Below are positions 12,154 through 25,374 of a stretch of 64,000 nt of DNA, one piece after another. Under the pieces are notes generated by a model, which saw nothing but the letters and a program-made list of their open reading frames with translations, did not search any database and was not told the DNA's origin. This DNA is from Onchocerca lupi (lineage: Eukaryota > Nematoda > Chromadorea > Rhabditida > Onchocercidae). The position numbers and the translations under genes are program-made. Positions within the stretch are counted from its first letter, which is position 1, and every line of letters starts with the position of its first letter. The stretch spans positions 159,269-223,268 of the forward strand of contig JAOVVO010000051.1 of assembly GCA_028564675.1 (NCBI GenBank), given 5' to 3'.

Positions 12154-15100
12154 ATGATAAATGTGGAGAAACGTGTTTTTAAGCGTAAGCTTAAAAAACT
12201 TCAGGATGCAGCAAAGCCGAAATTATCAAAAACTGATGAAGATGGAACAGTAGTAGCGGAAGAACCTGTTAGTTTATTTTCATTTTCTTCTAGTAGCTAA
12301 CAAATTTCATTGCATCTTAAGTTTTTAGTGATTTTTAGTAAGAATGAGTAGTAGCAAGTTTTCAAAATTGTGAACTATTACTTAGTTCACAATTTTAAAA
12401 ACTACAAATTGATAATTTTTGTTACCGTTTATTAATTGTCTACCATGAATTTTATATTAAATTCGAAAAATTGACCTTAAAAATTCTCAAAAATTTGTCA
12501 TCTGATGTTTAATTCAGATTAGAGTAAATCCTCCATTTCATTCATGTGAATTGGTTTTTTTTTTTCAGCATCTCATTTTTCACTTTTTAATTAAAAAGTA
12601 TCACTTTTTTGAAATGTATTCTTAATCATGAAACGCTGTAAATTATGTTTTTCATTTTTCGTTCTTGGTTTCTTTGTTAATCTCCTTCCATTTATATTTG
12701 CATATGACAAAAACTTCTAATTATAGAATTTCGGATATTTTTTTTTTTTTTTTTCATTTCACAAGAACTGTTATTTTCAAAATTTGTGTGGATTATTATT
12801 TTCAGAATAAGGAGCAACAGTCTGTTGAAAATTCAAAAGTTGAATGCAGTTCATCCGCTGATATTGTTTCATATCTATCATCGACTACATTTGCATCACT
12901 TGAAAACATTCTTTCAAAACCCACTTTACTCGCAATTGCTGAAATGGGTTTTACTAAAATGACTGAAATACAAGCAAAATGTATTGAACCTTTGTTACAG
13001 GTAACTTCATAAATTTAAAAATTGATTCATTATGCAGTTTACGTTGTTGAGTAATTATATTCCTATTAAGTTACTCGGAAGATTTTTCATAATTTATTCC
13101 TAGTTGCTTCTATGATCCATCACGATTCAAGCATGCTGTCAGCTGCAACTAAGACAGTGGATTTTCAAGTATAAAGAAGTATCTCTAATTTCAGTAATCT
13201 TTTTGAATTAAAAACATTTTTTTTAGGGCCGTGACGTATTGGCATCAGCCAAAACTGGAAGTGGTAAAACATTGGCATTTCTTATTCCAGCTGTTGAGTT
13301 GCTTGTAAAACTTGAATGGAAAGCACGTAATGGCACAGGAGTAATTGTTATTTCTCCAACAAGGTTTATTTTAATTTAGTACATACTTTGAGATAGGAAT
13401 ATTTTAAACTGTACTTCAGTGAAATTGAATTCATGTAGTTGAATTTATGATATTCGTTTATTTCCTTTGCCACAATTTCGGAAGTTCTTCCAGCAGTTCA
13501 TTAATGAGTTCGTATTGTAATGAATTTTTATTTCCAGGGAATTGTCCATGCAAACCTATGGAGTTTTAAGTGAAATTCTAGAGAAGCATTCTGCTTTAAC
13601 TCATGGTTTAATAATGGGTGGTGCCAATCGACAAACAGAAGCACAGAAGTTAGCCAAAGGTGTTAGTTTTCTTGTTGCTACACCTGGTCGTTTGCTCGAT
13701 CATTTGCAGGTAATGCATTTATTTGAAGATCATAAGGTTCTATTATTTTGACTTCATCTTGGATGTTAATTTATTTGAAACTATGAAATTTTTTAATATT
13801 TCTCAACTTTTTAATTTTGTCATTAATTTTTTTTTTTTATCTAGACTAGAAGTATCATTTTTTCTACAGAATACGGATGACTTCATGGTAAAAAACTTGA
13901 AATGTTTGATCATCGATGAGGCAGATCGCATATTAGATATTGGTTTCGAAATCGAGATGCAGCAGATACTACGACTTTTACCAAAAAAACGTCAAACTAT
14001 GTTTTTCTCAGCTACACAAACACCGAAGGTCTGCATAAGAAAATTTTTCAATTTCAATTTTGCCTTAGATGTCTATTTTGTCTGTGAAATTATTCTGCCA
14101 ACTTCAGTTTTCCAGTTTTTGATCAAATGAGAATTTTCCAGTTTTAATGGTTTTCATTAATTAATATAAATAAATTTAAATTGACATTAATTATAGACAA
14201 ATTTACATATTAATTATTGCAAATAAATTTAGGTTGACGAGCTCATCAAAGCCGCACTTCATACAGATCCTGTAAGAATAGGTATCGATGAAAAGGACCT
14301 AAAAAATGGGAATGAATTAGCAACAGTTTCTGGTTTGCAGCAGGTCAATATTTTTAAGATATTTTATATCATTTTAATGCAAAAATAATTATTTTTTCAC
14401 ATATAACTGGTCGTTACCTAATTTAAAAACAATTGCATTTTAAAAAATAGTAATATGTGATTTGATTCAAATATATTTATCGTTGCTTTCTTTGTGCCAA
14501 CATCAAATTTGGTACAAGAGGGGCGTTGGCTGAAGCAGTCGCCATCATCGGATGTTATAAAAGCTATAAGTTTTTTGCAGGGTTATGTTGTTTGTCCATC
14601 AGAAAAGCGATTTTTGCTGCTTTTTACATTTTTGAAAAAGAACCGAGATAAGAAAGTAATGGTGTTTTTTTCATCGTGTAATTCAGTGAAATATCATCAC
14701 GAATTGCTAAATTATATCGACATCTCCGTACAGTGTATACATGTAATGTCATTTTATTGTTTATTCATTATTTTAATGAAGTAAGAATGAGGTTTTTACA
14801 TGAAAAAGTTTTCACTATGATCAAAATCTTCATTTTCAATTATATTTATAAATTGGAAATTTACAGCGTCTTTTTTTTTTCTTATAGGGTAAGCAGAAAC
14901 AGCAGAAACGAACTTGCACATTCTTTTCGTTTTGCCAAGCGAAATCAGGCATTTTACTTTGTACAGATGTTGCTGCCCGTGGTCTTGACATACCGCAAGT
15001 TGACTGGATTGTACAGTATGACCCACCAGATGAGCCACGGGAATATATACATCGGTTCATTTTCTAGATCTCATGCATATTCTTGATTAAACAATCGAAA

Positions 15101-16349
15101 ATGTGATACCATATGTCAGAAAACTGAGCATCTGTTATTCTTTTTCGATTTTGTTAACTTTAAAAGATTTAATGTGAAACGAGCGAATTTTTGATTATTG
15201 GTATTTTCAATTTATTAATTAAAATCGACTTTTCTAGCTCTATTTTGTAAATGTTCAATTAGATCCGTTTTCTTATAGTATGTTTAAAATTTACTGAAGT
15301 TAATATTACCAATCATACTTGTTTTTCAGTGTCGGACGTACAGCTCGTGGTGTTACTGGTACTGGTAATGCATTGTTAATATTGCGTCCTGAAGAGCTTG
15401 GATTTCTTCGTTATCTGAAGCATGCAAAAGTTGTGCTTAACGAATATGAATTTTCATGGAGTAAAATTGCGAATATACAGCTGCAACTGGAAAAACTTAT
15501 TGAACAAAATTATTATTTAAATAAGTCGGCAAAGGTTATCATTTAGCATTTTGTCTTGTTGATTAATTTACTGAGTAAGAAACTTAAATTTTTTAGTGCG
15601 TTATTGAGCACGTCGAATCACGAATTTATAGAATAATAACTTTTATCAAATATTATGTTCGAATTATTTATACTTTTAGGAAGCTTATAAATGTTACATA
15701 CGAGCATATGACTCACACTCTTTGAAAAATATATTTGACGTGAACACATTGAATCTTATTGCCGTTGCAAAATCGTTTGGTTTTTCCACTCCTCCTTTCG
15801 TCGATCTACCAATATCAAACAAACCCAAGGTATAATCATTTATTGCATCGTTATTTTTTATTAAATTAGATTCTTACTCTTGATAATGTTTTGATCATTA
15901 TCAGTAAGCAAAATTGCGCGGTGCATTTTATTAGAACTATTGAAGATTTGTTTAAGATATATGAAGATTTTGTTTTATATGAAGATCACTACCATTATTT
16001 TCATATCAGCAATCGGTAATTATTAAATGCCACGATTTACATGTTTGGAATCAGCTGAAGAACAATCTTTCTAGAAATTTGTTAATGAAAGTATTGTTGT
16101 CAATCATTCAGAATATGTGGAAACGGTTTTGCACAGTTCAGCACTAACACTATGATAGATAGGAAATGAAAATAATTGATTTCATTGAACTGTTTTCATA
16201 TCATCTTTTTTGTTAGACCTTAATGATTTTAATTAGCTAAAAATGATGATAATTCGTAAAAAATATTTTAGGTACTTGTAAGATCGAAGTTAAGTGGAGC
16301 AGGCTACAGGAAAAAACCGAAGGCATTTAAGCAATTGCATAAGCGATAA
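12154..16349 (+). CDS. DDX18: DDX18/Has1 DEAD-box RNA helicase
   Basis: Eleven exons: 12154-12267, 12806-13000, 13227-13363, 13538-13709, 13870-14028, 14233-14343, 14581-14742, 14888-15054, 15330-15534, 15680-15829, 16272-16349. They join in phase to 549 aa. Visible motifs in order: Q-motif region FTKMTEIQ, motif I AKTGSGKT (~110), Ia PTREL, GG, Ib TPGR, II DEAD (222-225), III SAT (253-255), IV VFFSSC, V ARGLD, VI HRVGRTAR (~405). The Has1/DDX18-type block GYVVCPSEKRFLLLFTFLKK and the C-terminal AYKCYIRAYDSHSLKNIF identify the subfamily. The tail is basic (KKPKAFKQLHKR). DDX18/Has1 acts in the nucleolus on pre-rRNA and snoRNA release (family knowledge). The first 75 or so residues are short and basic compared with vertebrate DDX18. 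Confidence 0.97.
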
Positions 16350-18650
16350 GCTATGAACGAAAACATCTGATTAAAATCGTCAGTAAAAATCATGAAATGT
16401 TATTTCTTGTTTGTTTGTATCCCTTATTGGTTGTTGAGAAGAAATGTTTGTTGATCACTTTTCATCGAAGCATGCTAACTGCAAGATTTGTTATATTGGC
16501 TTTATAATTTAATTGGGTTTTTTTTTTTGGAATCATTATTAAAAATTAAACAAGTAAATTTCTATTTTTCATAGGTTAATGGAGGACTTTAAAGAATAAA
16601 CGACTGGTAGGTTGCATGGATTATGCATCGAAAAAGCGAGATTTATACAAGTTAAAAATTTACAGATTCGATCTTACAAGATCAAATTTACCAAATTTAC
16701 AAATTTACAGATTCAGTGATGCAGTGAAAGCGTTTTTGTTCTGATCAATTAGTAATGATCAGCGCGTTGAACTAAAAGAAGTGAAAAGGGTTTGTGATGG
16801 CATAATTAAATATTGATCGCAGTATCTTAATTATTTGCTTTAAAATTTCTAAAAGAATGGAGGGCGATGATACCGGAAGTTAAAGTGGATTGTGGGACGT
16901 GCTTAACTTCGAAGTCTTGGAAAGTTTTTAGGAATTATTTTTTGTGTATAATATGAACCAGTTTCCACTTTTTATCAAGCAACAGAAAGATGAGTATTCG
17001 AATGAGTAGACTTGTATGAGCAGGCGGTGATGAGTCCGCCATATTTTATATATATATATATTTTTCATATATATATAGTTGAAATTATTGAGTTACTGGA
17101 ATATAGGTGGCTTCCGTTAATAAGTATTTTTATTTCCATATTATTTGGTAATATTTTTACAATACAATAGATGCTAGGCCATTACCTTTTAGTCTTTTAT
17201 CTTCTGAACTTTGGAAAAGTAATATCCCCCAATAATAGTTTAATTTTACCAATGCTGTAGTCAGGTTTTTCAGTATGTGAACTGCACTGCATTGTTTTGG
17301 AAGTTAATGATTTGAAGGAAGAACTGTAAATATTTTCTACACATTTCGTAAATGTTATCCAGCATACATACTGTATAATAGCTATTCAGTAAACACATTT
17401 CATCAATTTTAACAGAGAACTGGTTAAAATGGGAGTATTTAGAAATCATTATGCAAACAGATATTCTGTTTTACGAGAAAAGTACATATACGTGGAACTA
17501 GAAGTTACTAATCAAGACTCTTCCTTTTGTATGCGATGGAGCAGAAAATCCTATAACTTATCTGGAAATGTTTTTCATTGCTCATTTATTCTGTTCAGAT
17601 GTTCTGGTATCTAAGGGATATCGATCACTACTAATATAATAAATTCAGTTAGGTGAGTTAATAATATTTCTATAAGTGTGATATGAACATCTCTTCCAGA
17701 TGCGGAAAGATCCCGGAAATTTTAAAAAGACAAGAAATTACCACCACATCGTTTGGTTGAAGGAGTATCTGGGAATTGTCAACTTAGTGAAAATATGAAC
17801 GAGTGAAACAAAATACTAATTGGCATTATGACCTGCTTTCGAGCTTTTCCGGTATAAAATAGCCCTTTAGAGAATGCGACATATTGAATGACCGCAAATT
17901 CCAATTCAGCCAGTGCAGTGGGAACGACTCCATCAGAATTACCATTTTAATCAATTGTTCACCTACGGATGAAATTTCTCAATTGCCTCGAATTTTATTC
18001 ATTATCGCAATTACACAGGCTTTATTTCAGAACTTCTTTTTTGTTTAAATGAATATAAATAATGAAACAATGGCCATATCATCTCACTACCTTTTAAGTA
18101 CTTGTGTATTATTTTAGCATTTCTGGAAACAATTCTCAGCGAAAAAGAATAATATGGAAGCGAAATGCATAATGATAAATAATGAGTAGTGTTAGCTATG
18201 CATTTTCTTGTCAAAAATAGTTCCCTTCTTTTTTTTTAAATTTCGATTTCTTCATGAGGATTTTATATCAATTTTTTACATTTCTGCAATAATAAAGAGC
18301 AATTCGCTTTTAAAATTTAAAATTCTCTCTACACAAGAAAAAAATCTTTATTTTTCAGTTCGAGCACCATCCCATCGTCAGCAATGATAATAGCAAATAA
18401 ATGTCTGCATAATAATAATAATAATAATAAACAATTGATATGCGAACAAAATGAACGAAATTATTATAATTGAAGAAAAAAAGAATTATAATAATGCTTT
18501 CTCTCCATTGCAAAAATGTTTCAATATGGAATGAAACTTAATTATCCGCTCAGGAATCTTTAGGATTTTTACAAGTCCAGTTTTTCAGCGGAAGACTTCG
18601 AGAAAGATTATAAAACACAAACTGTAGAATTCTCGCAATAGAAACAACAA
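16350..18650. other. Intergenic with simple repeats
   Basis: About 2.3 kb between convergent DDX18 and the first phosphatase. It holds a TA-rich tract at about 17,046-17,078 and an (AAT)n microsatellite at about 18,412-18,431. The 61-codon frame at 17,429 has no splice sites or recognisable motif. Both neighbours' 3' UTRs fall here. Confidence 0.55.
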
Positions 18651-20796
18651 TTATGCAGTAGCTTCGACACATTCAAGCACAGGCTCCAATACTGGCTTGA
18701 ATTTCAATCTGCCACCTGAATTACGGCGACTACGCCTCTCATACTCCCATCCGTCCTCATTTGCATTTCCCTGTAATCGGATATTTCCATCAGAGTACTA
18801 CTTTGAAAACTCAAACAAAATTCAGCAAAAAAAAAAAAAAAAAAAAAGTTAAAAGTTATGAAGTTAAATCTAACTCAATTCATTCAACCCCATTTCATGC
18901 AATTTTTTTGTAGAATACATCGAATTAAGTAATAATACATAGTTTGTTTCATTTAAGTAGCACAGTAATGTCTGTTACTAGATGCCTTTTATTAATTTGC
19001 AGTATTTTTCAGGATGCGGAATATTTGTTCGCTTTGGAAATCTTTCTTCTTTAATAATATGAAATTCATTTAAAACAAGCTGCGTACTTTGAGAAGTCAA
19101 AGTCAAGAATTCAGGGGGAATAGTGTTTCCAAAGAGTAGTGCTGTCACTTTGAATTGTATGTTTGACAACAAGAAATGCTTTTAGCAGTTTTAAAGAAAT
19201 CGATGTGATGTTAGCAAATGAAAATTTGTTTCAGGTCTTAATATAAATGAAAACAGTTGAAAAGAAAATCTCGCGAATTAAACATTTTGGCTAACATATC
19301 ATTTTATTTTTTATTTAAAACTTTACTGTAGGTGACAACTTGCGAGCTCTAATTTCTTCATCCAAACAAACGTCGGGAATAAGTTGATCAGGATGTTCTT
19401 TATCTCTGACTAACTGAACTGTTCCTATATTTTGTTTGACATCCTGAAAAACATGCCATAATTGAGCTCTAAAACAATGATAGAAGTTTCTAGGTTTGAA
19501 AGAGCTATTTGGAATAATGTTAGAACGTAAGGATTATTGTAAATACATTCATAAATAGTTTTTGGTGCAATTTCTAATCCGATTGAACCACCTGTTCATA
19601 TGCAATAAGTTGTCGCCAGAATCCAATATTCGGCCTGACAAGTGGTCGTTTTTGAGCCATCAGATGATAGGCCTGTCTGAGTGATCTACAGCGAAATTTA
19701 GTCAGATATGCAAGACAAACAGTAGCAGATCGTGATACCCCGGCAACACAGTGCACCAGTACATTGCCACCACTTGCAATCTCTGCTTCGATCTGCAGAT
19801 CGCATGTGAAATTGATTCTTTTCAAAAATCCACTTCCTCCACACTCACACTCAGCTTCTTCATTCCTCACAACAGATCTTTTGCAGTGGAAGAGGAAGTT
19901 TGGAACTGTTGAAATGCCATTCCCAGCTCATCGTGCTTTTGCATCTCTCACCGCTCCAATTTCACTTCTAATGTCACAATCTCCTTGTCGTGTGAAGCAG
20001 TCAAAACAGAAATGAAATCTTTCCCATCCACTCAGTGCTGTTATCGGAATAAAGACATAAGATGGCAAGAATTCCAACCTTCCAACCCCGTCTTACCCCC
20101 AAATTTCATTTCTCCGAATGGCATTTTACAACAAAAAAAAGATAAAGTGATAAAACTTCCTGATAAGACTTGTAACATTTTCCAATTGCGAGACAAAACT
20201 ATTATAATCTCCATGTAATACAAATAAAATCAAATTTTATGTGATTTTTATTCGACCAATATTGGACAAAGAGCAGAATTTTATTTGACCAATATTTTAT
20301 AAATTTCAGAATTAGTTATAAGAAGACACGAGATAGACAAAGCAATGACAAAGATATACTTGCTGATTTGTGCCAATGATAGAGATGATTATGATATGAT
20401 CAACTGAATTGAAAATAATCAAAGATGGAAATGCTTTACCTGATCAGCTTGGTGATCTAGCAGTGGATAAACTGATACCTGCGGATTATCTTCAAGCCAT
20501 AGTTTGACTCGTGGAATATTGCCCAGTGATAGCACATTTGGTACCTGAAACTAAGTTTTCTCGAAAAAGTTCATTTATTTGAACTTGCCGCTCTAACCCA
20601 AAATTAAAGTGTCATCGATAGAGGTCAAATATAAATCAAATGAACGGACCTCACTGGTAGCATTGACAATGAATGAAATATTATATTTTTTCATATTCTC
20701 AGCTGTCAATGAGCTCACGCCACAAATGTATAAACCATGCACAATTTCGGTAATTTGTGCATATTCGGGATTCACATTGAATGACACAAATGACAT
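18651..20796 (-). CDS. DUSP14-like dual-specificity phosphatase, copy A
   Basis: Five exons (20796-20650, 20544-20440, 19792-19592, 19443-19327, 18770-18651), 229 aa, all phase 0. The catalytic loop is HCVAGVSRSAT, fitting HCxxGxxR. A likely general-acid Asp lies in LWLEDNP. After the loop come RPNIGFWRQLIAYE and then LIPDVCLDE, the arrangement of DUSP14/18/21. The C-terminal exon adds a basic stretch (YERRSRRNSGGRLKFKP) absent from vertebrate DUSP14. Known members dephosphorylate MAPK-pathway or TAK1-type substrates; the substrate here is unknown. The start is the first ATG after the acceptor aactttcag. It is the most downstream of three same-strand paralogues with shared intron positions. 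Confidence 0.92.
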
Positions 20797-20814
20797 TTCC
20801 TGACGAAAATGCTG

Positions 20815-20823
20815 CTGAAAGTT
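20815..20823 (-). promoter_or_regulatory. Likely trans-splice acceptor, DUSP copy A
   Basis: The minus strand reads aactttcag, then an 18-nt leader, then the ATG at 20796. An in-frame extension upstream would run through the acceptor, so I set the start here. Confidence 0.5.
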
Positions 20824-20984
20824 GAAATTTTGCATATCTTGCAAAGATACTTTTAATTTCCCACAAAAATACGAGAATTTTGTCCGAAGTGCAAAAGAGT
20901 CCTTATAAAATCTGCAGCAGTTACAGAGGAATTTCACTGATTGACTTGCAGTCATGCAGATTTGCTAAAAATGTGCATGTTCCG

Positions 20985-21190
20985 AAGCATGCATGCCAAC
21001 GATGCAACAATGTTCCGTAAATATACCAGCCTTAAAACTCCACTAATCACTCATCATCGAATATTATTGTTGTCTTTCTCATTCAGGCAGCTGCAACGGT
21101 CGTGCCACCGTTCACGTGAATGGCATGTGCTTATGTTTATATTTTGCATTCTGCAAGCATGCTGTTCACGTGAATGCTCGCTGCATGCCA
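20985..21190. promoter_or_regulatory. Cluster of CACGTG and GCATGC palindromes
   Basis: Two TTCACGTGAA palindromes (CACGTG at 21113-21118 and 21167-21172) and several GCATGC sites lie 190-390 nt upstream of DUSP copy A. CACGTG is a canonical E-box for bHLH factors. Function is inferred from density and position only. Confidence 0.35.
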
Positions 21191-24100
21191 TTAACAACGA
21201 TTGGATAATTCGGGATTGACAACAATTGTAATTCATCATCGTGTCGCGACTCTCAATCCTTCCTTCCCTCCCTCAGCATGCATTTAATCATTTCTTGCAG
21301 CGTTTTTGGCAGGATATTGTTAATTAATTTCTGGGATTATTGATTGGTCGCTTGTGTATTTCATTTTATTGTTAATTTAGATTGATAGCGATCAAAATGT
21401 GGACATATATTCGCACTGGTCACTTCATCATTTTTAAAGACTGAAATATAATCAAACGAGGCAATCAGTAACATGATCATCATTCAAGGACAAATTCAAT
21501 CATATTAGATTGATCAATAAATTCAGGAAACAAACGATGACGTTCTGTCACAAGAAAGCTAGCCCGATCATTTGATCAGCATATACTGATGAGCTTGTTT
21601 CTTGTTATATATCTCAGTACATTTCAGTATTCCTCAGCTGAACAGTACTGAATTTTTAGTTTTTAAATTGCTAATTAGAAATAAGTTACTAAAGTAAGTT
21701 AATTAATCCATCAGATTTATAAGATCATTATATTCATAAACGGTTTCCTGATTGAAGTTATGAATTAATAATTAGTATAATACTGTTATTTAGAATTATA
21801 ATTTATTAGGTATTAATCAAAAAATGAAATGATTTTGATCAGTCTCTAAATTTTTTGAATTTTAGCAATTTAGATCCAATGAATTTTGCTTGTTTTTGAT
21901 GGGAGCCATTAAAATGACAAAGCATTGATAAAGCATTCGATTTGAAAATTGACAGTTATCAGCGGTTCTATTTGCAGCGAATTATTTTGAATTCTGATTT
22001 ATTTCATCGCTGGTCGTGAACTATATACTTTCAACTGCGTAGTAACTGGCGAGTCAAACAATGGACTTTTCTCGATTTTTCTTCTTTAATTAATTAGTTT
22101 ATCGGAAATTTAACTCATAATATCAGATATTTTCTCCAATATCTGCAACTTATTCCAATTTTTCATATTTTGAAATAATATTATCGATCTCTAAGTTCAT
22201 ATGCACACTCAGTATGAGAAAAATAAATCATTTAATCAAAAAAAAAAAAAAAAAAAAGAAATCGGTTATCATATTTTCGTTTTCTATGGTTCGGTGTTGA
22301 ATTTATTCCTATCAAACGTTATCATCTTAATAGTTCATATAACGAACATTTCTGGATTAAAAAAATAAAAAAACTTCCGCCAGCACCACATCTATACTTT
22401 TGGATGAATATGAGATATTGAAACTTATAATTCACAACGAGACATTTCGATGCCTTTCTTTTTAGTCCTTTTTTTTTTTTTTTTTTTTAAATTGAAGTTT
22501 CGGTGGAATTGTTCTGCCATAGAATAGAAATATTTCTAAGTTTTGTTCCTTCTTCGTATGCCATGTCAATATTGATGTGTCACTATGATTTATCAATGTT
22601 CATAAGATAAGTCAACATCATCTATGTAAAAATCATTAAAATGACTTGACAATTCCTTCATTCGTCCCTAATTTTCGATGGGCATAGACTTACGGTACTT
22701 GCTGTTTACCTTATCAAAAATTCAATTTAATACGTTTTTTATAAATGTAAACTTGATATGACCTTGTTAACATAATGCCTTCGAACACTGCAAGTAATTT
22801 GCATTACAAATATATTCGGCATTAGCACTTCATTTCAGCTTCACTAACAATTTCCTCTTAGAAAACATTTTTATGTGCATTGAAAAAGGGAACAAATTTT
22901 AACAAATTTTTAAAAAATCGCTAACATTTAACAAAAACAGAAAATATTTCATTCAAATCACATCTGAATGTATTATTCAAATGAATCCTGTACAATGTGT
23001 TCATATCACACTTGGAAGGAATGAACTTTGAATCCATTACAAATAATGAAAATGAATCTTGTTGACATTAATGGTGAAAGTAAAATTCATTATTTCAGCT
23101 ATTTTAAAAGTCTTTCAAGTCAGCAAAATCTTTTGTGAGTCAGAAATTTTTGACTCAAAATATTTCTAGGGAAATTTCCGGTACTTCATCAGTCCGTTGC
23201 TTTCAGGTTGATTAAAATTAGTAAACAACTCACATTTCGCCAAAAAAAAAGAGATTCCCTGTTCCTAGAAATGTTTAGTTCTGTAAAAAAAAAAAGAAAA
23301 AATTTTTATTTTTAAATCCTTTCAATTAGGACTGACATTCGACTTTTCGTTTTCATTTTTCATTAGTCGTAATTCCAATGAAAAAGCGATCGGAAGAAAA
23401 ACGCTAGCAATCTAAACAATGAATCAACTGAAATGTTCCTGGCTGAATATCACGTGAATTTCTGAGGAAAATTCAAAGTTGCATAATGTGAAATATGGTC
23501 ATCGATATAAATCAACTTGAATGTTTTTTCGACTGTTCAGATTCTCATATTTCATTCAACACTAGAACATTTCGGTGAAGGAAAGATAAAAAATTGATCG
23601 GAACTTCTGAAATTTTCTGCATATTCTAATCTTTGATCGGAACTTCTGAAATTTTGCTGCATATTCTAATCTTCCTTTTTCTTGCAATTTCCAAAATTCA
23701 GAGAACTTCTAGTAATTTAAAAAATTTTTCATAATGAAGCAGTTAAACTTGCCTTAATAAAATATAATTGCACCAAATATTTCTGCATCATTCAATGGAA
23801 TTATTCAATGAATCTAAAGATTTTTGAGTTACTATTTTCAGCCCTTTCAACTCCGAATTTCTTGTTCGAATTTTATCAACAGACATGTTTAAAATATAGA
23901 AAAAAACGCAAACTCCAACAATTTTCCGACGCATTTCAAGTTTTTCATCTTCATAAAATCTGAATTTTCTCTATATATAACAAACGGATCAACTCTGTTA
24001 CGTTGTAAAACTTGCCAGGCGCAAATAGCTGTTCCATCAGATTGTTTGGTCTTCATTCTCGTGCCGTTCAAACAATTTTGTATGAAAAATATTTCCAATT

Positions 24101-25374
24101 GGATTCTAACAATTCCAGGACATTCAGTGTGCTGTTTAAAGAGAGCGGATTAACTGTGTAATGGCAATCAAAAAAAGTGAAAATCGATGAAGAAAATAAA
24201 TTGCTTACTTAAATTTAAATTTGAATCAAATTTACGCTATTTTACTTCCCTTGTTTTCGTTGCATTTGTCTTTGTTTTACTACTTGAAAAATGTCTTTCA
24301 TATTTCACTATTTTATCTCTTCTATATACTTCGGCTTTTTTATCACTCAACCTCTTCTTTCACTCATCTCTCTTCATTCCAATAACACTAAAATCAAAAA
24401 GCAAAGCTGAGTGAAAAATTTTTTTTCAGTTTAAAGTTCATTTGTATAATGGATTTTTCAAATCTCTAAATTTATCATGAAAAGCAATCCATAGTTTTCT
24501 GTTTGTTAGAGAAGCACAGAATTCTTATTTTTAATTTTAAATTCTTATCAGATTTCGTAAAGAAATACAAATTGATTGTATTTATTATCAAATATCGTGC
24601 AAACTTTATCAAAAACACACGACGATATGAAGCAAACGTATCTGAATTTCACGCCATACGTTAAATGTATGACCTTTTCGTAGATAATGATTATTAAATT
24701 ACGGATACATCTAGATTCTATCAATCAACTTTACGGGATTAGTGTTGATTTAAGGACTTTTCGAGTTTGATACCACAGAGAAGAGCTACTCAATATTGCA
24801 ATTCGCAATTTTATGAACAATTCTTTATTATTGAGTACGCATCAAATTCAATAAGTCAAATTATTCGTCTCAACTCAATAAAAATCGCAGCATACATGTT
24901 AGATGGCCAATTATGAGTAAAAAAGTACAAGTTTATGGAGACAATATGATTTTTGACAAAGATGACTGCTCCGTAGACTCATGATAGAACATAGAACATA
25001 TTTTTTAGAAATTCAAACTCCTATTCTAATACATTTTCTAAAAATTTTTGGTGCAAAATTAATTTGGCTGCTTTCTAACGAAATCATTTTTTGTGAAAAA
25101 TGAGCTTATAAATTTCGAATAATTATATACTTAATTTGTAAAACTCTGAAATTCATGAATCCGTCTGCACCAACAAATTGACAAACAAATGGAGGAATTA
25201 TCGGATATGTCACGTTTTACTTTGGGCTTAAATTCGAATTAAGATTGGACTAAAAATAGGCAAGTTTTGGCGACAGTTTGTGTGTAAGTGATACATTATA
25301 TGAGGATAAGATATAAATCCCGATTTTTCGCGAATTTCTGTCCATAAAAAGAATGAGGAAGAAAACGGAAGCGA
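21191..25374. other. Gene-poor region between DUSP copies A and B
   Basis: About 4.2 kb, very AT-rich, with A/T runs near 22,238, 22,470 and 23,286. A lone CACGTG sits at 23451-23456. The small frames at 23,889-24,098 and 24,187-24,414 are low-complexity with no splice context. No exon supported. Confidence 0.5.
23594..23672. repeat. Two-copy tandem duplication, 39/40 nt
   Basis: Units 23594-23632 and 23633-23672 are identical except for one inserted G in the second. Both begin ttgatcggaacttctgaaat. Confidence 0.95.

Noticed and set aside
14494..14580. Extra coding sequence in frame before the DDX18 GYVVCPSEK exon
   Set aside because: The family sequence runs directly from SGLQQ to GYVVC. 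The acceptor ttttttgcag at 14580 makes the upstream part intronic.
18412..18431. (AAT)n run as a CRISPR-like or structured array
   Set aside because: Simple trinucleotide microsatellite without spacers.
20797..20955. Longer N-terminus for DUSP copy A
   Set aside because: The upstream frame passes through a good acceptor (aactttcag) and loses similarity to copies B and C, which start near the same point.
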